Shown in pieces: positions 28,187-36,313 of a stretch of 64,000 nucleotides of DNA. The notes below the pieces were generated by a model. The model saw only the letters and a list, made by a program, of their open reading frames with translations, searched no databases and had not been told where the DNA came from. The stretch comes from Microcoleus sp. FACHB-68 (GTDB lineage Bacteria; Cyanobacteriota; Cyanobacteriia; Cyanobacteriales; Oscillatoriaceae), in the NCBI RefSeq assembly GCF_014695715.1, contig NZ_JACJOT010000008.1:992001-1056000 (forward strand), written 5' to 3'. The translations under genes were made by a program, and so were the position numbers. Every line of letters starts with the position of its first letter. The first letter of the stretch is position 1.

Positions 28187-28254
28187 GGGGTAAAGCATTC
28201 GGAAAGCAATTTATCAGGAATGCCGGCAATTTTCCTATCCGAATGCTTTGCCAT
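28187..28254. repeat. Long palindrome (MITE/REP-like) between convergent genes
   Basis: AAAGCATTCGGA (28192-28203) and TCCGAATGCTTT (28238-28249) form a perfect 12-base inverted repeat; a T-G pair and two G-C pairs extend the stem outward to about 15 base pairs, with a 34-base loop. Its position between the convergent acyltransferase and sucrose-phosphate phosphatase genes would allow it to act as a bidirectional terminator. Similar GGGGTAAAGCATTCGG-type palindromes are, from memory, dispersed in filamentous cyanobacterial genomes; no second copy was seen in this window. Confidence 0.65.
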
Positions 28255-28328
28255 TAAATCCAATGTCGTGACTCACGTACCCGATGAAAAAGGCAGGTTT
28301 AATTTAGGCTAAGTTTGCCGGCATGAAA

Positions 28329-29081
28329 TTACAAAAAGCCAAAGTGATTTAAACCTTCTAAAATGCCACCGGCACAGGAAGATTTAGCCAAGTATAAAGC
28401 CTCCGATGAGTTAGCATCATGCCACCGGCGCAATTCTGGCTGGGCATTCCCCACAATAATTCCGCGTTCTTCGCCAACAGCAAACAAAGCAATATCATTA
28501 CCAGAATCCCCGCAAACCACGGTTTGTTTGGCATCAATTCCCAACTGCCGGCGGAGAAATTGCATGGCTAAGCCTTTGTCGCCGTGGCGGGGTAAAATAT
28601 CGAGGTCTTTGCCGCCACTGTAGATCAGCTTGACATCTAAACCGCGCTCTTTTAACACACTTTTCAACTGAGGCAGCACCTCCACAGCAGCTTCTTCTGT
28701 GAGAAAATAACTGACTTTAAACGGGCGTTGCTCAGGTTGTGGCTGAGGCACAAGATCGGAAAAATGGCTAGTGCTAGCAACCACTAAATCCCGATCCCAC
28801 GCTTGGGAGAGGGCGTTTGCCCAGGCAGGATCGGGCGTATCATCGTTGGAATGGTAGATTTCGGTTCCTACGGATGTGACTAAGGCATCCGGATCGAGGA
28901 GCGATTTTTCCGCTTTTAGCTGCCGGTAACTGGTGAGCGATCGCCCGGTAGAATAAACGATTTTAGTTCCGTGCGCTTGCCGGTGTTGACTCAGGTGCCG
29001 GTTGAGGACTTCTAGCGCGTCGTCATCCCCGACGAGGGTATTGTCTAAATCGGTTACAAATAGAAACGGTGCCACACTCAT
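28329..29081 (-). CDS. Sucrose-phosphate phosphatase
   Basis: A 250-residue HAD-superfamily hydrolase that dephosphorylates sucrose-6-phosphate, the last step of sucrose synthesis. Motif I is VTDLDNTLVG at residues 9-18, with the two catalytic aspartates (11 and 13); motif II is the Ser/Thr region IVYSTGRSLTSY; motif IV is CGDSGNDIALF near residue 190, with magnesium-binding aspartates. The insert with VTSVGTEIYH, which sits over the active site, is typical of plant and cyanobacterial SPP. Length fits the roughly 245-residue cyanobacterial family. No sucrose-phosphate synthase is adjacent. It lies convergent to the acyltransferase gene. Confidence 0.92.
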   Translation of the reverse strand: MSVAPFLFVTDLDNTLVGDDDALEVLNRHLSQHRQAHGTKIVYSTGRSLTSYRQLKAEKSLLDPDALVTSVGTEIYHSNDDTPDPAWANALSQAWDRDLVVASTSHFSDLVPQPQPEQRPFKVSYFLTEEAAVEVLPQLKSVLKERGLDVKLIYSGGKDLDILPRHGDKGLAMQFLRRQLGIDAKQTVVCGDSGNDIALFAVGEERGIIVGNAQPELRRWHDANSSEALYLAKSSCAGGILEGLNHFGFL

Positions 29082-29179
29082 AAAAAATCTACTTCTTAGG
29101 AATCAACTCAACCTTATATGTTATGGCTCATTGGTTGCCGGCTTCGCACACCAAAATCTAACAACCTAAAATCGCCGCT

Positions 29180-29911
29180 TTAACCCTCTAAGTTTTTAAT
29201 ATCCGCGATAATTTTGCGGTAGGCTGTCAGGTGCCGGTGTTTCAAAAACAGATTGGCGGCGTGCTGCAAATCTGTGAGGGCTTTTTGCTTAACTCCCAAA
29301 TCGCAGTAAATGAAACCCCGATTGTAGTAAGCTTTGGCATAGTCAGGATTGACTCGAATCGCTTGGCTGTAGTCTTCAATGGCTGCCAGAGATTTTCCCA
29401 GGAGGCGATGAGCCAGCCCCCGGTTGTAGTAGGCTTTGGCATAGTAGGGATTGAGATGCAAAGCCTTGTCGTAATCTTCAATCGCACACTGAGCGTCTCC
29501 TGATTCACGGCGGGCATTGCCTCGATTATTGTAGGCTTCTGCAAAGTAGGGATTGAGCCGCAGCACTTCAGTGTAATCTTCGATAGCGCCTTCATTCTCT
29601 CCGACTTCACGCTGGGCGTTTCCTCGCTTGAAGAAAGCATCGGCACAGTCAGGAGAAATCTGCAAAACTTCGGTGTAATCTTCAATGGCACCGTGAGGAT
29701 CTTTCAGTTTGCGGCGGATATTGCCCCGATCAAAGTAGGCGGGAGCAAAATCAGGATGCAACTGCAATTCCTGATTCCAGTCCTCAATTGCTCCTCTGTA
29801 ATCTCCTTGCTGAGCCTTTTTTACTCCCCGGTAATAGAAAAAGTGACTGTAAATTTCCACAGCGTCATCTGAGCTATGAGGGTTTTTGGCAGTGGATGGC
29901 AGGTACATCAT
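29180..29911 (-). CDS. TPR-repeat protein
   Basis: A 243-residue protein made almost entirely of six consecutive 34-residue TPR motifs (about residues 24-225), each with the consensus AYYNRGxxxxxxGxxxxAIEDYxxALxxNP. TPR arrays mediate protein-protein contacts. There is no signal peptide or membrane segment, so it is predicted to be cytoplasmic. The start at ATG 29909-29911 (MMYLPS) is followed closely by a second Met codon. It sits about 100 bases upstream of the sucrose-phosphate phosphatase gene on the same strand, but the functions show no link. A second, longer TPR protein is 565 bases further upstream. Confidence 0.85.
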   Translation of the reverse strand: MMYLPSTAKNPHSSDDAVEIYSHFFYYRGVKKAQQGDYRGAIEDWNQELQLHPDFAPAYFDRGNIRRKLKDPHGAIEDYTEVLQISPDCADAFFKRGNAQREVGENEGAIEDYTEVLRLNPYFAEAYNNRGNARRESGDAQCAIEDYDKALHLNPYYAKAYYNRGLAHRLLGKSLAAIEDYSQAIRVNPDYAKAYYNRGFIYCDLGVKQKALTDLQHAANLFLKHRHLTAYRKIIADIKNLEG

Positions 29912-30475
29912 TTAATGGGAATGGGTTCCATCTGGGGGCAGCGCACCGGCAGCCCATACTGCCAACACTTTGATAACACTTGGTGGAGGAACGATGTTTT
30001 TGCCAAACTGAGATGCTCCCTGAGTTATGGCTGTACTTTAATCAATTTTACGCAGCACTCAGAGCAATCCTGTGAAAATCACGATTTGTTGCCGGTTATC
30101 GGGGAATTTACGGAGTTATAAAGGTTCTTCGCTCGTGAGACGCCTGCCGGTGGTGACTCTAGCAATCCTAAATTCTTTGTTAACGCTAATCATCCTGGTT
30201 TTTATAAAAAATTGGCCTTCTCACCCTCACAATGTTTACAATGCGGGCTTTTAGATAAATGTAAAAAGTGCTACAGTTACTTGAAGAGACAATCTAGCAG
30301 TGTTTCTGCGCTTCGTAGCTTTCTTCAGGGTGGCATCTACTTTCTCTTCAACGATGCCGGTATTTTTAAATGAGTGAGGCAAGTCACAGATTTTTTTGAT
30401 TATCAATAGAAATTATTACTTAGTGAAATGAGTGATGGCTCTCTGGATGCGGGGTGTGGCAACTGCTGCATGATT
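29912..30475. other. Intergenic region between TPR genes
   Basis: A 564-base gap between two co-directional TPR genes. Several short open frames exist on the plus strand, but none has coding character. It should hold the promoter of the shorter TPR gene. No repeat or RNA gene recognised. Confidence 0.4.
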
Positions 30476-31726
30476 TTACTGCCGGCGATCACGATCCAAG
30501 TCATAAATCACTTTTTCCCAATACCAATTCTCTGATTTACCAGGATTTTTATATCTCGTCTGTTCGATTAATCGCTCAGCCGCGCTGCGATTACCATTTA
30601 AAAGGTTGATGAGTTTCCTTTCTAGTTTAAGGCTTGGTAAGTTTCTCTGATTTTCTGTATCTGCGTTTCTAGAGGAAGTTGTTGAAGTGGGTAAGCTAGA
30701 AGGATTCTGTGCCGGCTGCGAATCGATTTCCCCTGCCTCTATTGCCGGTAAATTCTTCATCGCTCGGTTATAATTTACCATATCTCCCTGCTGAAAAAAT
30801 AAATTTGCCGCTTTTTGATAATCTTCTAAAGCTTTGCGTTTATCATCTAGCGAGCGGCGTTTCTCTCCAAGTTCCGAGTAAGTGAGCGCTCGGTTATAAT
30901 ACGCGTGAGCATCATTAGGTTTAAGTTGTAATGCTTGCGTGAAATCTTGAATCGCTGGCTGGTAAGAACCGAGTTTCCGGTGAACATTGCCTCGGCTCAA
31001 ATAAGCTTCTGCATAGCTACTATTAATCTGTAAGGCTTGATTAAAATCTGCCTTTGCTCCCTGATGATCGCTGAGTTTGAAACGAGCCATTCCTCTGTTA
31101 TAGTAAGCTTTATCGGATTGAGGATAAAGCTGCAATACTTGATTAAAATCTTCAATGGCTCCCTTATAATTGCCTGTTTTAACGTTGTATAATCCTTGAT
31201 TGAATACTTCTTCAGCAACTTGAGAGGAACTGCTTTCCTTACTTGGATCTTTTTGCTGTTGCTGTAGCTGTTTAAACGCGCTGAGTGCTTGCCGGTAATT
31301 AGCTTGATCTTTTTGCTCAAAAAATAGTTTAGCAGCTTTGCGATAATCCTCAATGGCTCCCTGCATATCGTTTATATCAGCCCGAACATTTCCCCGGTTC
31401 ATATAAACGCCGGCACCAGTAGGATTTACGGTAATAACGTGAGTAAAATCTTCAATCGCTTCTTGCTGTTGCCCTAATTTAGCCCGCAGAATTCCCCGCT
31501 CGATGTAAGCTTCTACTAAATTGAAATTTACTTGCAATGCCTGATTAAAAGCTGCAATTGCTCCCGCACAGTCTCCTCGCTTAGCCTTAGTGATTCCCTG
31601 GTTGTAATATTGAATTCCAGGCTTTTTTCGCGAGCCGGCGCGGTAATATGCAAAAATCAGTCCCAGGATGAGTGTACTCAGCGCAATGCCTATCCCTATG
31701 ATGATGAGCGTCGTCTGTGTAGCCAT
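30476..31726 (-). CDS. Membrane-anchored TPR protein
   Basis: A 416-residue protein with an N-terminal membrane segment (about residues 6-28, TLIIIGIGIALSTLILG), then two groups of TPR motifs (about 38-150 and 168-310), a Ser/Thr-rich linker (about 325-360) and a C-terminal conserved module (about 365-416: LINLLNGNRSAAERLIEQ and ENWYWEKVIYDLDRD). That last module also occurs at the C-terminus of other cyanobacterial TPR proteins, as I recall, and may be an independent small domain. It is probably anchored in the plasma or thylakoid membrane; the orientation is not certain. It lies divergent to the MFS gene. Confidence 0.83.
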   Translation of the reverse strand: MATQTTLIIIGIGIALSTLILGLIFAYYRAGSRKKPGIQYYNQGITKAKRGDCAGAIAAFNQALQVNFNLVEAYIERGILRAKLGQQQEAIEDFTHVITVNPTGAGVYMNRGNVRADINDMQGAIEDYRKAAKLFFEQKDQANYRQALSAFKQLQQQQKDPSKESSSSQVAEEVFNQGLYNVKTGNYKGAIEDFNQVLQLYPQSDKAYYNRGMARFKLSDHQGAKADFNQALQINSSYAEAYLSRGNVHRKLGSYQPAIQDFTQALQLKPNDAHAYYNRALTYSELGEKRRSLDDKRKALEDYQKAANLFFQQGDMVNYNRAMKNLPAIEAGEIDSQPAQNPSSLPTSTTSSRNADTENQRNLPSLKLERKLINLLNGNRSAAERLIEQTRYKNPGKSENWYWEKVIYDLDRDRRQ

Positions 31727-31898
31727 AGCAAGCTTGTAAATATCTACTCACAAGGGTGGCATTCCCCACGCCGGCAGAAGCACAGCCCAATTAACATCGA
31801 TCTATGAGCCTGATTAAAATTTTACCAGCCTTTATTAACCATAAACACCTTACAAAAATTTACCATCCCCCACTTTATCTGAAACCCCAACCCTTAAC

Positions 31899-31938
31899 CC
31901 ATCTGCGTTTATCTGCGTTTATCTGCGGTTAAAAAAAA
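31899..31938 (+). repeat. ATCTGCG-type dispersed repeat (plus orientation)
   Basis: Two and a half copies of ATCTGCGTTT ending in CTGCGGTTAAAAAAA, directly upstream of the MFS gene. The same arrangement occurs near 35811 and 37731, and in reverse orientation near 8081, 8205 and 37560. Confidence 0.8.
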
Positions 31939-31963
31939 TTTATTGGTTAACTAACTTTACTCA

Positions 31964-33292
31964 ATGAAATCCTTGCTAAAACAAAAACTTTTCTCGTGGA
32001 TACCTCAGCTAAAACGCCAAGTTTGGATTTTAGTAGCCGGTCGATTACTATCAGGAATTGGCACCGGCTTTACCTTATTTTACGCACCCATTTTTTTTGC
32101 AGATCGGGTAGGTTTAACAAAAACTGCCGTAGGAATAGCCTTAGGCAGCGCATCAGTTTCTGGCATTTTCGGGCGCATATTTAGCGGTTCTTGGGCAGAC
32201 TCACCGGCATGGGGACGCCGGCGCACACTTTTACTCTCGTGTTTGATATGTGCCGGCGCATCATTCGTCCTAGCATCTGCGAATAATTTCCCCATCTTAG
32301 TTGTTGGTAACTTGCTTTTAGGTTTCGGTGTTGGTTTATACTGGCCGGCAACCGAAGCAATTATTGCAGATTTAACTACTGCCGAAAACCGTCATGAAGC
32401 TTATGCCATAACCCGACTAGGAGATAGTCTAGGTTTGCAATTTGGGGTAGTGTTCGGGGGCGCTTTGATCGCACTCACCGGCGCTTACCGGCTGCTGTTT
32501 GTGATTGACGGCATTTCCTTCTTAGTCTTCTTTGGCGTCATTTGGGTAGCAATTTCAGAAACTTATCAGCCGGCAGCGAAACCCGCCACTCAAACCCCAA
32601 ACATTCCCACTCCGCAGCTAAAATCAACGAACACAGATAAAAAAACAAAATTCAGCGATTTTCTCAATAATGGCTGGAAGATCGCACTGCAAGATCGAGC
32701 GCTTCTTGTCTACGTCCTCGTTAACATTTTATTTACCACTTATATCGCCCAAATTCAATCCACTGCGCCCCTTTATTTCAGCAACTTTGTATCCGTTAAA
32801 GACAGCAATCAAGGATTTTCAACGGCAACTATTAGCGCCCTGTTTACCTGGCATATTGCCCTTTTAATTGTGTGTCAGATGCCGGTAGCCCGGTTCTTGA
32901 GGCGCTTTAGTCATCCCCAGTCATTAATCTATTCAGCATTGCTGTGGGCAATCGGATTTACCCTGATCGGGATCACCGGCATCACTACAACTTACCCCAT
33001 CGCTTGGGCAATGCTAGCACTCGCCGTCTTGGCGATCGCCACCGTCGCTTACACCCCCGCAGCCTCCTCCCTCGTTGTCGATTTAGCCCCCAAAACTTTG
33101 CGCGGCGTTTACCTGTCTATCAACTCCCTCTGCTGGGCAGTCGGCTACATGATTGGCCCCCCTTTAGGCGGCTGGGCGCTAGATTTGCCGAGACCATTTG
33201 CTGATAGCTTGTGGGTAGCCTTAGCCCTGAGTGTCGGCCTCACAATTTTTATTTTGCAGTATCTCGACCGGCTTGTTCCTCAAAGAAACTAA
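31964..33292 (+). CDS. MFS transporter
   Basis: A 442-residue polytopic membrane protein with about twelve hydrophobic segments in two halves separated by a polar loop (about residues 200-230, rich in Pro and Lys). The first half shows the MFS signature loop between segments 2 and 3 (GRIFSGSWADSPAWGRRRTLLLS) and a VGLYWPATEAIIADLT segment; the second half has GVYLSINSLCWAVGYMIGPPLGG, a segment 11-12 pattern seen in drug/metabolite-exporter-like MFS proteins. The substrate cannot be inferred. No strong Shine-Dalgarno precedes the ATG. It is convergent to hisIE and divergent to the membrane-anchored TPR gene, with a repeat just upstream. Confidence 0.85.
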   Translation: MKSLLKQKLFSWIPQLKRQVWILVAGRLLSGIGTGFTLFYAPIFFADRVGLTKTAVGIALGSASVSGIFGRIFSGSWADSPAWGRRRTLLLSCLICAGASFVLASANNFPILVVGNLLLGFGVGLYWPATEAIIADLTTAENRHEAYAITRLGDSLGLQFGVVFGGALIALTGAYRLLFVIDGISFLVFFGVIWVAISETYQPAAKPATQTPNIPTPQLKSTNTDKKTKFSDFLNNGWKIALQDRALLVYVLVNILFTTYIAQIQSTAPLYFSNFVSVKDSNQGFSTATISALFTWHIALLIVCQMPVARFLRRFSHPQSLIYSALLWAIGFTLIGITGITTTYPIAWAMLALAVLAIATVAYTPAASSLVVDLAPKTLRGVYLSINSLCWAVGYMIGPPLGGWALDLPRPFADSLWVALALSVGLTIFILQYLDRLVPQRN

Positions 33293-33360
33293 TCCTTGGG
33301 GTCAATTTTTTGTAACAAATGAAATTCTTATCAATTGCCAATTTTCGCGCTACTTCTTAG

Positions 33361-34011
33361 CTAGCGTCGGCGTTCTTGCAATTTCTGATAAACGGCTCGC
33401 AAATCAACTTGATGGTGCGCTATAGCAACCAATGTGTGGTAAAATAAATCCGCAACTTCGCCGGCGATCGCATCTGGATCATCATCCTTACAAGCCATCA
33501 CCACTTCAGCCGATTCTTCCCCAATTTTTTTGAGAATCTTGTTATCACCACCGGCAAATAACGTCGCCGTATAGGAACCTTCAACCGGCTGAGCGCGCCG
33601 GTTGCAAATCACCTCAAAAACCTGAGACAACATATCAGCCGGCGGCGCTACAATTTGCCCGTCTACTTGATGAAAACAGCTACGTTCGCCTGTATGGCAA
33701 GCAATGTCCCCCATTTGCTCAGCGCTAATCAGCAACGCATCACTGTCGCAGTCATAACGGAGGGATCGCACTTTCTGAATATGACCCGAAGTTGCGCCTT
33801 TATGCCATAATTCTGCACGCGACCGGCTCCAGAACCAAGTCTCTCCAGTTTCCAGCGTTTTTTGCAGAGATTCCCGATTCATCCAAGCCATCATCAACAC
33901 CGTGCCATCAAGATAATCTTGCACAATTGCCGGCACCAGCCCCTGTTCGTTGTAGCGAATTTTCTCTACAGGGATAGATTGGGATGAGGGCGTCACTTCA
34001 GGAGTAGGCAT
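33361..34011 (-). CDS. hisIE: Bifunctional phosphoribosyl-AMP cyclohydrolase / phosphoribosyl-ATP pyrophosphatase
   Basis: A 216-residue fusion enzyme that catalyses steps 2 and 3 of histidine biosynthesis. The N-terminal HisI part (about 10-120) has [35 protein letters not shown] and the metal-binding Asp/Cys set ([18 protein letters not shown]). The C-terminal HisE part (about 130-216) has [21 protein letters not shown] with its acidic metal ligands, and DLFYHTLV. Both are complete and in the usual order. It ends convergent to the MFS gene and is divergent to hemL across a 344-base gap. hisZ lies 5 kb away on the same strand, so histidine genes are scattered, as is usual in cyanobacteria. 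Confidence 0.95.
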   Translation of the reverse strand: MPTPEVTPSSQSIPVEKIRYNEQGLVPAIVQDYLDGTVLMMAWMNRESLQKTLETGETWFWSRSRAELWHKGATSGHIQKVRSLRYDCDSDALLISAEQMGDIACHTGERSCFHQVDGQIVAPPADMLSQVFEVICNRRAQPVEGSYTATLFAGGDNKILKKIGEESAEVVMACKDDDPDAIAGEVADLFYHTLVAIAHHQVDLRAVYQKLQERRR

Positions 34012-34355
34012 AAATTGATTGTAGGTTTAGTGGCAATAAACACAAGTTCAAACGATACAGAAAACTTCGGGGCGCGTTTGTACTTAAAGATTCCCGGCCA
34101 CCGGACAACTTATTCTACTATACTTAGACCCACTAAAGATATGTAAAGAATATTTAAAATTTAAAACACGAAAGTTGATTATAAAATAAAACAATTCTGC
34201 AAAAATGTAGCGGGAATCAAAGCGGGTTTCTCGTGCCGGCGCAACCCTAAGCCATCATTCATCAAGCCTGTGACTTTGCGTTTAATAAAACAAAACGGTA
34301 GGGTAGACAGCGCCGTCTGCCCTATATTAAACAATACTGATAGAGGAGATAAATT
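34012..34355. promoter_or_regulatory. Divergent promoter region of hisIE and hemL
   Basis: A 344-base gap between hisIE (minus) and hemL (plus). The AT-rich segment at 34135-34205 could hold promoter elements. The hemL leader carries a hairpin at 34299-34324 and GAGGAG at 34343-34348. No gene is seen. Confidence 0.5.
34299..34324 (+). promoter_or_regulatory. Hairpin in hemL leader
   Basis: TAGGGTAGAC (34299-34308) and GTCTGCCCTA (34315-34324) pair over ten positions with one G-T pair and a six-base loop. The hairpin ends 18 bases before the GAGGAG ribosome site of hemL. It has no T run, so it is not a classic terminator. It may affect leader stability or be a copy of a dispersed palindrome. 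Confidence 0.5.
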
Positions 34356-35654
34356 TTGATTACCACAAGCCTGAACACCACCAAATCAGAAGAAATTTTC
34401 GCCGCCGCCCAGAAACTCATGCCAGGGGGCGTCAGTTCCCCAGTCCGTGCCTTCAAATCTGTCGGAGGTCAACCCATCGTCTTTGATCGGGTCAAAGGCG
34501 CTTACGTCTGGGACGTTGACGGCAACCAATATATCGACTACGTCGGCACCTGGGGACCAGCAATTTGCGGTCACGCCCATCCAGAAGTGATCAGCGCCCT
34601 ACACGATGCCTTAGAAAAAGGCACAAGCTTTGGTGCCCCCTCAGTGCTAGAAAACGTGCTGGCAGAAATGGTAATCGATGCCGTTCCTAGTATTGAAATG
34701 GTGCGCTTTGTCAACTCCGGGACAGAAGCGTGTATGTCTGTCCTACGCTTGATGCGGGCTTTCACCAGCCGCGACAAAATTATTAAATTTGAAGGCTGCT
34801 ACCACGGACACGCCGATATGTTCTTGGTCAAAGCCGGCTCCGGGGTGGCCACCTTGGGCTTACCCGACTCTCCGGGCGTCCCCAAATCTGCAACCAACAC
34901 CACCCTCACAGCGCCCTTTAACGACTTAGAAGCCGTTAAAGCCTTATTTGCGGAAAACCCGGATGAAATTGCCGGCGTCATTTTAGAACCCGTCGTCGGC
35001 AATGCCGGCTTCATTGTCCCCGATGCCGGCTTTTTAGAAGGGTTGCGCGAAATTACCCAAGAAAACGGCGCATTGCTCGTCTTTGACGAAGTCATGACCG
35101 GCTTCAGAATCGCCTACGGCGGCGCTCAAGAAAAATTCGGCGTTACCCCCGACTTAACCACCCTCGGTAAAATCATCGGCGGTGGCTTACCCGTCGGAGC
35201 CTACGGCGGACGCAAAGATATCATGTCAATGGTCGCACCGGCAGGGCCAATGTATCAAGCCGGCACCCTTTCCGGCAACCCCCTCGCCATGACAGCCGGT
35301 ATCAAAACCTTAGAATTGCTGCAAAAACACGGCACCTACGAGCAGCTTGACAAAATGACCAAAAAACTCGCAGATGGCTTAGTGCAAATCGCCCACGAAA
35401 CCGGCCATGCCGCCTGCGGAGGACAAATCAGCGCCATGTTTGGCCTATTCTTCACAGCTGGGCCGGTTCACAGCTACGAAGACGCCAAAAAGTCAGATTC
35501 AGGCAAATTCAGCCGATTTCATCGCGGAATGCTAGAACACGGCATTTACCTCGCCCCCTCCCAATACGAAGCTGGATTCACCTCCCTCGCCCACACAGAC
35601 GACGACATTAACCGCACCCTAGCAGCAGCACGGGAAGTCATGTCCAGCCTGTAA
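34356..35654 (+). CDS. hemL: Glutamate-1-semialdehyde 2,1-aminomutase
   Basis: A 432-residue PLP enzyme converting glutamate-1-semialdehyde to 5-aminolevulinate, the last step of the C5 route to haem, chlorophyll and bilins. Family segments: [56 protein letters not shown] and the PLP lysine in [13 protein letters not shown] near residue 272. It begins with TTG at 34356, preceded by GAGGAG seven bases upstream; this supports the non-ATG start. A hairpin lies just upstream in the leader. It is divergent to hisIE. The 3' side has a perfect inverted repeat and short duplicated segments. High codon bias fits a highly expressed housekeeping gene. Confidence 0.97.
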   Translation: MITTSLNTTKSEEIFAAAQKLMPGGVSSPVRAFKSVGGQPIVFDRVKGAYVWDVDGNQYIDYVGTWGPAICGHAHPEVISALHDALEKGTSFGAPSVLENVLAEMVIDAVPSIEMVRFVNSGTEACMSVLRLMRAFTSRDKIIKFEGCYHGHADMFLVKAGSGVATLGLPDSPGVPKSATNTTLTAPFNDLEAVKALFAENPDEIAGVILEPVVGNAGFIVPDAGFLEGLREITQENGALLVFDEVMTGFRIAYGGAQEKFGVTPDLTTLGKIIGGGLPVGAYGGRKDIMSMVAPAGPMYQAGTLSGNPLAMTAGIKTLELLQKHGTYEQLDKMTKKLADGLVQIAHETGHAACGGQISAMFGLFFTAGPVHSYEDAKKSDSGKFSRFHRGMLEHGIYLAPSQYEAGFTSLAHTDDDINRTLAAAREVMSSL

Positions 35655-35664
35655 CATCAGTTTT

Positions 35665-35726
35665 AGCCGGGATTAGGAGATTAGAGGAAAGAAAACACTC
35701 AATCCCCCAATCCCCCAATCCCGGCT
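35665..35726 (+). terminator. Inverted repeat downstream of hemL
   Basis: AGCCGGGATT (35665-35674) and AATCCCGGCT (35717-35726) form a perfect 10-base inverted repeat around a 42-base loop that contains three CAATCCC iterations. It starts ten bases after the hemL stop and may stabilise or terminate its transcript, although no long T run follows. Confidence 0.45.
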
Positions 35727-35730
35727 TCCG

Positions 35731-35850
35731 CGCTTATCTCCCAATACCTAAAGTCAGACTCCGCATACATCTGCGCTCATCTCCTAATACCCAACAACAG
35801 ACTCCGCCTACATCTGCGTTTATCTGCGTTTATCTGCGGTTAAAAAAATC
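35731..35850. repeat. Duplicated segment and ATCTGCG-type repeat
   Basis: Two imperfect copies of a roughly 45-base unit (ATCTCCCAATACC...CAGACTCCGCATACATCTGCG and ATCTCCTAATACCC...CAGACTCCGCCTACATCTGCG) span about 35736-35820 and run into the dispersed ATCTGCGTTTATCTGCG repeat that ends in CGGTTAAAAAAA near 35848. This fills the gap between hemL and the following secreted protein gene. Confidence 0.7.
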
Positions 35851-35863
35851 AAACCTTTGCCTC

Positions 35864-36313
35864 TCACCGGCTCACATTAACCCTATATTTCATCTGAAAA
35901 GCCCGAAAATCCCCCCCACCCTTAGCAGAACCGCTGAATTCTAACTCATAAGAACCGGCCCTAGGAAACACAACATCAGCACCCGGAATTCCCTTATATC
36001 GTTCAGCATTAATACTTTTTAAAACCGGCATCATCAGCGGTTTAGCATTAGCAGCACGAGGCAACGAATAGATAGCCAACTGACAATCACACTTCTCCAA
36101 CGGTATCGTTGCGCCACCCTTGCGAGTTAGGGCAAACCAAACCTTAGCCGGCTCTCCAGCTTTCGGGTTATGATTCGGTTCTAAATGAAAAGTTGCAGCA
36201 ACATCCCCAGAAATTTCAACATTATGTGCCAAAGCCGGCACAACGAGAGCCGGTGCAGAAGAAAACAGCAGTAAACCCACTAGAAATTGACTAGCGTTGA
36301 GACGGTGGTGCAT
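35864..36313 (-). CDS. Small exported protein, partner of the SafE-like membrane protein
   Basis: A 149-residue protein with a signal peptide (hydrophobic residues about 9-28, ending ALVVPALAHN). The mature part has a beta-sandwich look, with HLEPNHNPKAGEPAKVWFALTRKGG, KCDCQLAIYSLP with two close Cys residues, and VVFPRAGSYELEFSG, a pattern reminiscent of YtkA/CopC/FixH-like periplasmic domains. Those often bind copper or assist metal insertion, but assignment here is inferential. Its start overlaps the end of the upstream SafE-like gene by 23 bases, which strongly suggests joint translation and a joint function in the periplasm. Confidence 0.7.
   Translation of the reverse strand: MHHRLNASQFLVGLLLFSSAPALVVPALAHNVEISGDVAATFHLEPNHNPKAGEPAKVWFALTRKGGATIPLEKCDCQLAIYSLPRAANAKPLMMPVLKSINAERYKGIPGADVVFPRAGSYELEFSGSAKGGGDFRAFQMKYRVNVSR

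Noticed and set aside
29876-30121. 81-codon plus-strand frame in the gap between TPR genes
   Set aside because: No ribosome site or family resemblance; it overlaps the promoter region of the shorter TPR gene.
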